5,390 nt of DNA from Acidobacteriota bacterium (GTDB taxonomy: Bacteria; Acidobacteriota; Thermoanaerobaculia; Multivoradales; JAHEKO01), in NCBI GenBank assembly GCA_024638355.1, contig JAHEKO010000015.1:4442-9831 (forward strand). Reading direction: 5' to 3'. The notes below the pieces were generated by a model. The model was not told the origin of the DNA. It saw only the letters and a list, made by a program, of their open reading frames with translations, and made no database searches. The translations under genes and the position numbers were made by a program. This document shows positions 1 through 5,390 of this stretch, piece after piece (within the stretch, counting starts at the first letter, position 1; every line of letters begins with the position of its first letter).

Positions 1-108
1 GTGCACGGCGGCGTGCCGGCGCACGGCACCTGGCAGCAGATCGTGCTCTGCGACTTCGACAACCGCGGCCGCGAGCGGCGGATCCTGGTCGAAGTTCTCG
101 GGCGCTGA
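1..108 (+). CDS. 3' end of an unidentified protein
   Basis: Frame 1 is open from the left edge to a TGA at 106-108 and gives 35 residues ending in VEVLGR. The visible segment includes HGGVPAHGTWQQIVLCDFDN followed by an Arg-rich stretch. All but two of the 35 codons end in G or C, the same bias as the recognised genes here, which supports this frame as coding. The GTG at position 1 is more likely an internal valine than a start, since the window is cut there. No family is recognisable from this fragment. It ends 7 bases before the stop codon of the repressor gene on the other strand, so the two genes converge, with no room for a separate terminator between them. Confidence 0.6.
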   Translation: MHGGVPAHGTWQQIVLCDFDNRGRERRILVEVLGR

Positions 109-115
109 CCCGCCG

Positions 116-541
116 CTACCACGATCGCCAGCGGCCGTCGTCGGCCTCTTCGCCCGCCGGGACCTCGGCCGGCGCTGCGGAGGGCGTCGGTTTGGCGAAG
201 CCCGGGCTCGCTGGCGCCACGCGCCCGACGGGACGACCCCGCAGCGTACGCGTACCCCCGCCCGAGGCGAGCCGCCCGAGCCGCGCCGCGGTCTCCTCGA
301 GCGCCTCGGCAACCAGCTCGTAGATCCGCCGGCGGCCCTCCTTGCGCTCGACCACCAGACCGGCCAACCGCAGCACCCGCAGGTGCTTCGAGATCGCCGG
401 ACGGCTCATCGGGAACTCCGCGGCGATCTCGCCTACCGCCATCGCGCCGGCGCTGAGAAGCTCCACGATCCGCCAGCGCGTGGGGTCGGCGAGACCTTGT
501 AGGAGACTCGGCCGCTTTTCAGTAACCATCCGATTACTCAT
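116..541 (-). CDS. ArsR-family winged-helix transcriptional repressor
   Basis: This 141-residue protein is predicted to be a dimeric cytoplasmic DNA-binding repressor. Numbering is from the ATG at 541. Residues 12-29 (SLLQGLADPTRWRIVELL) are the typical first helices of ArsR proteins. Residues 46-57 (SRPAISKHLRVL) form the recognition helix, and 62-76 form the wing with the Arg/Lys-rich hairpin KEGRRRIYEL. The protein contains no cysteine, so the ELCVCDL metal site of ArsR/SmtB sensors is absent. It resembles the non-metal branch (SdpR-like autorepressors and those beside SRPBCC/AHSA1 genes). After about residue 92 a Gly/Pro/Ala-rich tail of some 50 residues has no recognisable domain. Start choice: ATG 574 would add an atypical Arg-rich leader, while ATG 541 and ATG 529 both fit the family. 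I took 541, with a weak GAGA about 10 bases upstream. Inverted repeats around the start suggest autoregulation. The effector and any targets beyond its own promoter are unknown. Confidence 0.87.
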   Translation of the reverse strand: MSNRMVTEKRPSLLQGLADPTRWRIVELLSAGAMAVGEIAAEFPMSRPAISKHLRVLRLAGLVVERKEGRRRIYELVAEALEETAARLGRLASGGGTRTLRGRPVGRVAPASPGFAKPTPSAAPAEVPAGEEADDGRWRSW

Positions 542-629
542 TCTACGGATTTCTCGAGGCCACCGCAACGGCATCAGGTAACCAATAAGCTACGCGTTAT
601 CCTCTCTAAATGCGTAACTCTATAGCTAC
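522..629 (-). promoter_or_regulatory. Three-copy operator array, GTARY-N6-GTTAC
   Basis: Read on the - strand, the same 16-base pattern appears three times. Positions 629-614 read GTAGC-TATAGA-GTTAC, 593-578 read GTAGC-TTATTG-GTTAC, and 537-522 read GTAAT-CGGATG-GTTAC. The arms are near-complementary (GTAAC pairs with GTTAC), so each copy is an imperfect inverted repeat, as expected for a dimeric winged-helix repressor. Copy starts are 36 and 56 bases apart. The first copy contains the candidate -10 box in its spacer, the second lies in the presumed 5' leader, and the third covers the repressor's possible start codons. GCTACGC (589-595) and GCGTAAC (612-618) also form a longer inverted repeat joining copies one and two. 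No other full copy was found in the window by eye. Binding by the adjacent ArsR-type protein is inferred. Confidence 0.6.
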
Positions 630-648
630 CCATTGCAGTGGCCGGCAA
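619..648 (-). promoter_or_regulatory. Candidate sigma-70 type promoter for the arsR-type gene
   Basis: On the - strand, TTGCCG (648-643) and TATAGA (624-619) are separated by 18 bases. Each matches four of six consensus positions. Transcription would begin near 612 and leave a leader of about 70 bases before the ATG at 541. The -10 box falls exactly in the six-base spacer of the first GTAGC-N6-GTTAC repeat, which makes repression by occlusion plausible. The stretch around 520-635 is visibly richer in A and T than the flanking genes. The call rests on pattern matching alone. Confidence 0.4.
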
Positions 649-679
649 GCGCTCTCTGCGGCGGCCCCTCGCGCCGGGC

Positions 680-1474
680 TCATTCCGGCTTCCGCAACAG
701 GCTCGTCCGATAGCTCAGCTTGCCCAGCAGCTCGAAGACGACCCAGTGGTACAGGCCGCGCATCGCCCGGAAGCGTCGCTCGCCGAGGCGCTCGCGCAGG
801 ATCTCGGGATGACGCTCGAGCCGCGCCAGGCGTAGGAGTGCGCGCGATCCCAGCCCGTCGGCCAGCTCGTAGTGCTCGGCCAGCTCGCTGCCGAGCTCCT
901 CGACCCGCACCGGATCGAAGCCGGCCGCGGAGATCGCGGCCTCGACCCGCGCGGCATCGAGACCCGCGCGATCGACGTGCATGTCGGCTTCGAGCAGCTC
1001 CAGCTCGGCGGGCGCGAGCCTGCCGGTGGCGAACGCCGAGTGCAAAAGGAGGTGGCCCCCCGCACGCAGCACGCGACGGCAGTCGAGCAGCGTGGCCTCG
1101 GGGGCTCCGGAGTGGAGCAGCGCGTCGCGCAGCCAGACCAGGTCGACCGAGCCCGCGGCGAGGGGAATCGCCTCCATCCTGCCGGCGGCGATCGAGATCG
1201 CCCGCTCCCCCGCCCGGCGGCGCGCGTCGGCGAGCTGGGAGACGACCGGATCGACCGCCACCACCCGAGCCCGGTAGCGGTCGGCCAAAGCCACGGCGTG
1301 CTCGCCCGGGCCACTCGCCAGGTCGAGAATCCGGGAGCCCGCGGCGAGCTCGAGCCCGTCCACCAGCTCGAAGATCCACTCGGGTCCGCGTGCCGGCGCC
1401 AGGCCGGTCAGCTCGGGCACCTCGCCGGGCGCGAGCGCCGACCAGAGGTGGCGATAGAGCTGGTCGAGGCTCAT
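680..1474 (-). CDS. Class I SAM-dependent methyltransferase
   Basis: This 264-residue protein is predicted to transfer a methyl group from S-adenosylmethionine, probably to a small molecule or lipid. Motif I is ILDLASGPGEHA (49-60). The acidic residue after the second strand, which contacts the adenosine ribose, is D75 in VVAVDP. GRMEAIPL (98-105) and SVDLVWLRDALLH (109-121) correspond to motifs II/III of the Methyltransf_11/25 type, followed by the usual RRVLRAGGHLLLHS strand. An AlaGlu-rich helical stretch and a C-terminal helical region with several aromatic residues follow, and the C-terminus is basic (SLLRKPE). It is not UbiE/MenG itself as far as I can see. The start is fixed at 1474 because its ATG overlaps the TGA of the kinase gene (ATGA at 1474-1471), implying translational coupling. 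An upstream extension to 1534 would run through kinase codons. Substrate is unknown; quinone or isoprenoid lipid is a guess from the neighbour. Confidence 0.85.
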   Translation of the reverse strand: MSLDQLYRHLWSALAPGEVPELTGLAPARGPEWIFELVDGLELAAGSRILDLASGPGEHAVALADRYRARVVAVDPVVSQLADARRRAGERAISIAAGRMEAIPLAAGSVDLVWLRDALLHSGAPEATLLDCRRVLRAGGHLLLHSAFATGRLAPAELELLEADMHVDRAGLDAARVEAAISAAGFDPVRVEELGSELAEHYELADGLGSRALLRLARLERHPEILRERLGERRFRAMRGLYHWVVFELLGKLSYRTSLLRKPE

Positions 1475-3177
1475 CCGCGAATCCATCCCCACACGAAGCA
1501 CGCTCCGGCGACGCCGATCAGGATGGCGCCCCACCAGCTCTCCGGTTGGGCCAGATGGAGCAGGATGCCGCCGACCAGCAGGCCGCTACCGGGCACGAAC
1601 CAGGTCAGCCGCCGCAGGCCGCGCTCCAGTCGCCCCAGGCTGCGCTGGCTCTCCGCGGAGAGCGAGGCTTCGACGGCCAGGCCGCCTCGCGCCGCCTGCC
1701 GATAGAAGCGACTGGCCTGGCCGGGGAGCTGGAGGAGCAGCCGCCCCTGGTCGACCACGGTGGTCCACAGCCGGCCGCCGATCTCGCCTCGCGCCAGCTG
1801 CTCGGCGAACGGAATCGCGGCCGACCACGGGTCGAACTCCTCATCGAGGCTGGTCGCCACCCCCGCCAGGATGCCAACCGCCCGGCCGACGAACAGCAGC
1901 TCGGTCGGCACCTGGAACGGCACGTCGGACACCAGGTCCCAGTACTCCTCCAGGAAGTAGCTCATCTCGCCCATCGCCACCTCCTGCATCTCGCCCAGGC
2001 GCACGCCCCAGAAGCGCTCGAAGATCTCGTCGTGTACCTCCTCGATCCGCCGCAGGTCGGCCCCGGCAAGCAGCACCCCGGCGTCGGCGTAGGCCTGGAC
2101 GATACGCCGCGCGTCGCGAGTGGCGAAGGCGACCACGAACTCGCGCAGCGCCTCGCGCGATCGGTCGGGAACTTCGGTCATCATGCCGAAGTCGACGAAG
2201 ATCAGCTCGAAGGGGCGGCCGGCGTCGCCCTCGGCCGGCGCGTCGTCGAGCGGGCGGACGAAGACGTTGCCCGGGTGCGGATCGGCGTGCACGAAGTTGT
2301 GCACGAAGATCTGCTCCATGTAGGCCTCGTAGACCTTGATCGCCAGCGCCTTGCGCGACACGCCGGCGGCCTCGAGCGAGGCGAAGTCGAGCAGCTTGAT
2401 GAAGCTCACGTCCTCCATGGTGAGGGTCCGCGCGCCGCTTTGCCGCCAGTGGATCTGCGGCACGCGAACGTGCGGGTCTGCTTCGAAGTCGCGGGCGAAG
2501 CGCTCGGCGCTGCGCCCCTCGGCGACCAGGTCGAGCTCGCGCCGCGTCGTACGGGTGAACTCCCGGATCAGCTTCGCCAGGCTCACCCGGCGGCGAATCG
2601 GCTTCCACAGGCGAAGCCAGCGGGCGGCGAAGGCGATCGCCGCCAGGTCGGTCTCGACCAGGGTCTCGATGCCGGGTCGCAGGACCTTCACCACCACCGC
2701 CCCACCGCCCCGCAGGCGGGCGGCGTGCACCTGCGCCAGCGAGGCCGCTCCGAGCGGCTTGGACGCGACGCCATCGAAGATGTCGCCGAGAGGCGCGCCG
2801 AGATCGGCTTCGATCTCGGCCGCGATCGCCTCGAAGGGCGCCGCCGGAACCTCGTCCTGGAGCTCGGCGAGGACTCCGGTGATCTCGCGGGGCAGCACGT
2901 CGACCCGGGTGCTCAGGAACTGCCCGAGCTTGATGAGCACCCCGCCGAGCTCGACCGCCAGATCCCGGTAGCGCTCCGCCACGCGGGTGTAGCGCGGCAG
3001 CCAGTCCGACCGGAAGCGCCGCAGAAAGGGCTGGTTGAACAGCACGTCCCACCAGAAGGCCCGCAGCAGCACGCCGGCGATGAAGCGCCGGATCCTGCGG
3101 TAGCGCCGCGGATCGACCGCAGCGTTCAGCGGCTCGGCTTCGGCCGTCGGCCACTGGCTCGTGCGATCCTCGGACAT
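1471..3177 (-). CDS. ABC1/UbiB-family atypical protein kinase-like protein, membrane anchored
   Basis: This 568-residue protein belongs to the ABC1/ADCK/UbiB family of atypical kinases. Family members have ATPase activity and support ubiquinone or other isoprenoid-lipid pathways. The signature KxGQ motif is K83-L-G-Q86 within GVLIKLGQFLSTR. The Ala-rich loop that replaces the glycine-rich loop is LGAASLAQVH (142-151), and the nucleotide-binding lysine is K164 in VVVKV. The catalytic loop is VHADPHPGN (296-304, with D299 and N304), and the metal-binding DFG is 329-331. Two hydrophobic segments close the protein (about 524-542 and 548-566), matching the C-terminal membrane anchor of UbiB. Length is close to the usual 500-570, so it looks intact. 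It starts 22 bases after the LMF gene ends and overlaps the methyltransferase by 4 bases. No clear Shine-Dalgarno sequence precedes the ATG. The specific lipid pathway cannot be told from sequence, so I give no symbol. Confidence 0.93.
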   Translation of the reverse strand: MSEDRTSQWPTAEAEPLNAAVDPRRYRRIRRFIAGVLLRAFWWDVLFNQPFLRRFRSDWLPRYTRVAERYRDLAVELGGVLIKLGQFLSTRVDVLPREITGVLAELQDEVPAAPFEAIAAEIEADLGAPLGDIFDGVASKPLGAASLAQVHAARLRGGGAVVVKVLRPGIETLVETDLAAIAFAARWLRLWKPIRRRVSLAKLIREFTRTTRRELDLVAEGRSAERFARDFEADPHVRVPQIHWRQSGARTLTMEDVSFIKLLDFASLEAAGVSRKALAIKVYEAYMEQIFVHNFVHADPHPGNVFVRPLDDAPAEGDAGRPFELIFVDFGMMTEVPDRSREALREFVVAFATRDARRIVQAYADAGVLLAGADLRRIEEVHDEIFERFWGVRLGEMQEVAMGEMSYFLEEYWDLVSDVPFQVPTELLFVGRAVGILAGVATSLDEEFDPWSAAIPFAEQLARGEIGGRLWTTVVDQGRLLLQLPGQASRFYRQAARGGLAVEASLSAESQRSLGRLERGLRRLTWFVPGSGLLVGGILLHLAQPESWWGAILIGVAGACFVWGWIRG

Positions 3178-3184
3178 GCCGCGA

Positions 3185-3194
3185 AGGCTAGCAC
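3185..3194 (-). repeat. 10-base word GTGCTAGCCT, copy 1
   Basis: This word lies between the LMF stop codon and the kinase start and ends 7 bases before the ATG at 3177. The same ten bases recur at 4708-4699, upstream of the LMF gene. It contains the palindrome GCTAGC. CTAG is scarce in this window, and I found it only in these two places. It could be a -10-like element (TGC-TAGCCT), but no convincing -35 box is visible, and it may be chance. Confidence 0.35.
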
Positions 3195-3199
3195 CGGGC

Positions 3200-4675
3200 T
3201 CAGGGTTGCCCGCCCGCCAACGCCGCGACCGGCGTCGCCGGAACGAACTCGCCCCGCGGCTCCACGATCCACCAGGCGCCGTCGCGGAGGCCGGAGAGGG
3301 TCGAGAACCTGTAACGAACCCGCCGCGCTCTCAAGTAGGCGGGCGGACTGCCGTCGAACGGATCGTGAGCGATGAGCCCCAGCACCCGCGGCTCGGCCCG
3401 CGCCAGGCGCGCCAGGAAGGCCCCGAACCAGGGGCTGGCCTCGGCGGGGCGCAGCGCCGCGAACCAGAACTGCCAGTCGAGCCTGGGCTGGTGCGGCGCG
3501 ACGATCGGCGGCATGCGGGCGGCGGGCCCCGGTTTCCACCGGAGCTCGTAAGCCGACCAGGACGCACCGTCCTCGCTGCCCTCGATCACGATCTCGTCGC
3601 GAGCGGTGGCCATGACCGCGAACAAGCCGTAGCCGTTGATCGAGCGCCAGGGAGCCACCGCCGACTGAAGCGCCGAGAGCGGAGCCGGAACCGAAGCCCG
3701 GTAGCCGAGCGCGCCCGCGAGGTGGGCCGCCGAAACCGCCAGCCAGACCAGCGCCAGCGGCACCAGTAGGACCCGGCGCGGGGTGCCGAGCGCGGGCGCG
3801 GCGGAGGCGGGCTCGATCAGGTTCCAGAAGCCCATCCACCATTCGTCGTCGAGCAGGAGCAGGCAGAGCGCGATGGCCAGCAGGTTGAAGAAGGCGTAGT
3901 TGCCGGTCAGCGCGATCGCGAGCTGCAGGCCGATGAGCGTGGCCGCGGCGCCGCGCCGCGCCTTGGCCGGAGCGAAGAGCAGGAACGGCACCGCCAGCTC
4001 GACCGCGAACATCGCCACCACCGAGGCGAAGTGCAGGAACTCGGGCAGCTGATGAACGAACCAGCCGAGCGGGTTGGGCAGCGGCTGCGTCTCGTAGTGG
4101 TACTGGAGGGCGGTCAGGTTGCGCCACGTCGGATCGCCGCTCGCGAGCTTGACCACGCCCGAGCCGAACATCAGCTTGAAGGTCAACAGCCGCAGCAGCC
4201 AGATCCCCAGCCGCGGCGGCCGAGCAGCCAGCGGCCCGCGTGGCTTCCACCACGCACCCGGGAGGAAGATGCCGAGCAGCCCGGCCTCCAGCAGAAGCAC
4301 GTCCCACTGGTAGCTCAAGAAGTCCTGGCCCAGAACGACGAGCGACAGGTAGCCGACCCACAGAGCGACCAGGCCGGGAAGCTGCAGCCAGCCGAGGAGC
4401 ACCGCGAGGCCGAGGACAACGCCGGCCGCACACAACAGGTGGAGGGTCAGGTCGCCGGCGGAGAGCCAGCCGAGGGTCGGCAGGCGCCAGAAGCGCTCGG
4501 GGCCGAGTGCCTCGCCGGCGCGCTCGAGCAGCGCGGCGGCAGGCAGGATGCCGCGGCTGCCGATCAGGCCTTCGATCTGAAGCCAGAGCGACCCGAAAGC
4601 CAGGGCGTAGATGCCGCCGAGCATGCGAACCCAGACCCAGCTGGCGATTCGAAACTGAGAGCGAAGCGGCACCAC
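3200..4675 (-). CDS. Lipase maturation factor (LMF1/LMF2) family membrane protein
   Basis: This 491-residue multi-pass membrane protein matches the LMF1 family. In vertebrates, LMF1 acts in the ER to help dimeric lipases fold. Bacterial homologues have no settled role. Family blocks visible in order are SYQWDVLLLE (121-130), RLLTFKLMFGSGVVKLASGD (161-180), YHYETQPLPNPLGWFVH (192-208), INGYGLFAVM (346-355), EIVIEGSEDG with downstream W373 and Y376, and PHQPRLDWQFWF (394-405). About eight hydrophobic segments lie between residues 13 and 323. The remaining C-terminal part is soluble and carries the conserved post-membrane domain, so both family regions are present and the length is typical. The start is a GTG at 4675, the first start codon after an in-frame TGA. 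A second GTG follows directly, and ATG 4624 is an alternative but would trim the first membrane helix. The gene is probably first in an operon with the kinase and methyltransferase. A lipase partner is not present in the window. Confidence 0.9.
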   Translation of the reverse strand: MVPLRSQFRIASWVWVRMLGGIYALAFGSLWLQIEGLIGSRGILPAAALLERAGEALGPERFWRLPTLGWLSAGDLTLHLLCAAGVVLGLAVLLGWLQLPGLVALWVGYLSLVVLGQDFLSYQWDVLLLEAGLLGIFLPGAWWKPRGPLAARPPRLGIWLLRLLTFKLMFGSGVVKLASGDPTWRNLTALQYHYETQPLPNPLGWFVHQLPEFLHFASVVAMFAVELAVPFLLFAPAKARRGAAATLIGLQLAIALTGNYAFFNLLAIALCLLLLDDEWWMGFWNLIEPASAAPALGTPRRVLLVPLALVWLAVSAAHLAGALGYRASVPAPLSALQSAVAPWRSINGYGLFAVMATARDEIVIEGSEDGASWSAYELRWKPGPAARMPPIVAPHQPRLDWQFWFAALRPAEASPWFGAFLARLARAEPRVLGLIAHDPFDGSPPAYLRARRVRYRFSTLSGLRDGAWWIVEPRGEFVPATPVAALAGGQP

Positions 4676-4745
4676 GAGCAGGCTCGGAATCCGTCGTCAG
4701 GCTAGCACGCTGCCCCGCGCCCGCCGCCGTGCGATGATCCGCCAC
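4676..4745. promoter_or_regulatory. Divergent intergenic region between LMF and PqqB-like genes
   Basis: These 70 bases separate two genes read in opposite directions, so they should contain or overlap both promoters. The sequence is GC-rich, without a recognisable -35/-10 pair on either strand and without a strong Shine-Dalgarno sequence before either start. The only distinct element is the GTGCTAGCCT word. Confidence 0.5.
4699..4708 (-). repeat. 10-base word GTGCTAGCCT, copy 2
   Basis: Identical to the word at 3194-3185 and placed 23 bases before the GTG start of the LMF gene. Taken as an extended -10 (TG-C-TAGCCT), transcription would start near 4692. The GCTAGC core is palindromic, so it could equally serve a dimeric regulator of the divergent pair. 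No -35 box is seen at the expected distance. Confidence 0.35.
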
Positions 4746-5390
4746 ATGAAGCGGCTCGGATCGCTCCTCGCGGGGCTGCTGCTCGCGGCTTGCGGCTCGC
4801 CGACCGGCGACGAGGCCGCGCGGAACACCACCTCGACGCCGAGGCGCGCCGCGGCGGCGGGCGCCTATGTGAGAGTCGTCGGCACGGCCCAGGACGGCGG
4901 CTTCCCCCACATCGCCTGTACGCACGAGCTGTGCGCGGCGGTCCGCGGCGAGCCGGCGAGACGGCGAGACGTGGCGAGCCTGGCGATCGTCCTGCCCGCG
5001 AGCGGCCGCGTCTACCTGATCGACGCCACCCCGGACGTAGCGCGCCAACTCGACCGCCTCGCCGACGTGCGCGGCGCGCCGGCCGGCCGCGTCGACCGCT
5101 CGCCGCTCGACGGTGTCTTTCTGACCCACGCCCACATCGGCCACTACATCGGGCTCGCCCTGTTCGGTTACGAGGCCGTCCATACCGAGAACCTGCCGGT
5201 GTGGGCTACCGAGCGCATGCGCGCGTACCTCAGCTCCAACGGGCCGTGGAGCCTCCTGGTCGAGCGCCACAACATCGAGCTCAAAGAGCTCGACCTCGAG
5301 CGCCCGGTCGACCTCGGCGACGGCGTAACCGTCCGCGCGCTGCCCGTTCCGCACCGCGACGAATACACCGACACCGTGGGCTTCGTCATC
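4746..5390 (+). CDS. PqqB-like metallo-beta-lactamase-fold lipoprotein (partial, 3' end missing)
   Basis: The frame opens at ATG 4746 and stays open for 215 residues to the window edge. Residues 1-16 are a lipoprotein signal peptide: MKRLG, a Leu/Ala core, then the lipobox LAAC with C16 followed by Gly-Ser. The mature protein is therefore probably lipid-anchored outside the cytoplasm. After a low-complexity linker, YVRVVGTAQDGGFPHIAC (41-58) matches the start of PqqB and related metallo-beta-lactamase-fold proteins. The usual Cys cluster appears as C58-x-H60-x-x-C63. The first strand-turn VYLIDATPD (89-97) and the metal motif THAHIGHYIG (127-136: H128, H130, H133) follow. Gly132 stands where the canonical HxHxDH motif has Asp. 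Further on are PVWATERMR (151-159) and PVPHRDEYTDTVGF (200-213), with H203 a likely metal ligand. It is a predicted hydrolase or oxidoreductase of unknown substrate. With no pqq genes visible and a lipoprotein signal, a role in PQQ synthesis is unlikely. Confidence 0.85.
   Translation, partial: MKRLGSLLAGLLLAACGSPTGDEAARNTTSTPRRAAAAGAYVRVVGTAQDGGFPHIACTHELCAAVRGEPARRRDVASLAIVLPASGRVYLIDATPDVARQLDRLADVRGAPAGRVDRSPLDGVFLTHAHIGHYIGLALFGYEAVHTENLPVWATERMRAYLSSNGPWSLLVERHNIELKELDLERPVDLGDGVTVRALPVPHRDEYTDTVGFVI

Noticed and set aside
109..115. Bidirectional terminator between the convergent genes
   Set aside because: Only 7 bases separate the two stop codons, and I see no hairpin followed by a T-run on either strand.
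641..680. Terminator hairpin after the methyltransferase gene
   Set aside because: There are short GC-rich complementary segments, but no convincing stem and no following T-run, so the end of the operon cannot be placed.
1475..1534. Longer N-terminus for the methyltransferase starting at 1534
   Set aside because: The extra 20 residues are Arg-rich and overlap kinase coding sequence. The ATGA overlap at 1471-1474 is a better start and leaves a normal N-terminus.
610..3375. Open frame of 921 codons on the + strand
   Set aside because: It lies antisense to the methyltransferase and kinase genes, and its translation is an Arg/Pro/Ala-rich low-complexity sequence with no motif. Long antisense frames are expected where third positions are almost always G or C.
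4624..4624. ATG as the start of the LMF protein
   Set aside because: It would remove 17 residues, including the beginning of the first hydrophobic segment. The GTG at 4675 keeps that helix complete, although the choice is not certain because neither start has a clear ribosome binding site.
4031..4705. Open frame of 224 codons on the + strand, Gln/Glu/Ala-rich
   Set aside because: It is antisense to the well-supported LMF gene and is the mirror of its codon bias. It has no recognisable domain.
3126..5354. Open frame of 742 codons on the - strand
   Set aside because: It runs out of frame through the LMF gene and antisense to the lipoprotein gene. It has no family motifs and is rich in Arg and Ala, so it is a shadow frame.

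Overview
This window is very GC-rich, with G or C at almost every third codon position, and comes from a bacterial chromosome. Family content and codon bias would fit a high-GC group such as Acidobacteriota or Myxococcota, but nothing in the sequence fixes the phylum, so that is only a guess. I see no tRNA, rRNA, CRISPR array, insertion sequence or integrase.

Layout from left to right. The 3' end of an unidentified gene runs on the + strand (1-108). It meets, tail to tail with a 7-base gap, an ArsR-type winged-helix repressor on the - strand (start about 541, end 116). Next comes a relatively AT-rich intergenic stretch of 138 bases (542-679). Its repressor-proximal part holds a plausible promoter and copies of a spaced inverted repeat that look like operators for that repressor. 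From 680 to 4675 the - strand carries three tightly packed genes, read right to left. They are a multi-pass membrane protein of the lipase maturation factor (LMF1/LMF2) family, an ABC1/UbiB-type atypical kinase (22-base gap) and a class I SAM-dependent methyltransferase (ATGA start/stop overlap). Divergent from the LMF gene, after 70 bases, a predicted lipoprotein with a PqqB-like metallo-beta-lactamase fold starts at 4746 and runs off the window on the + strand.

The LMF-UbiB-methyltransferase order and spacing suggest one transcript and perhaps one membrane or lipid-linked process. UbiB-type kinases are linked to quinone and isoprenoid-lipid metabolism, the methyltransferase could act on a related small molecule, and bacterial LMF proteins have no settled role. 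That functional link is inference. The repressor is probably separate and autoregulated: its best promoter candidate puts the -10 box inside the first of three copies of GTARY-N6-GTTAC.

The most notable items are the three-copy operator array, the LMF/UbiB/methyltransferase cassette, a Cys-x-His-x-x-Cys variant of the Cys cluster in the PqqB-like lipoprotein, and a 10-base word (GTGCTAGCCT) found just upstream of both the UbiB-like and the LMF gene.
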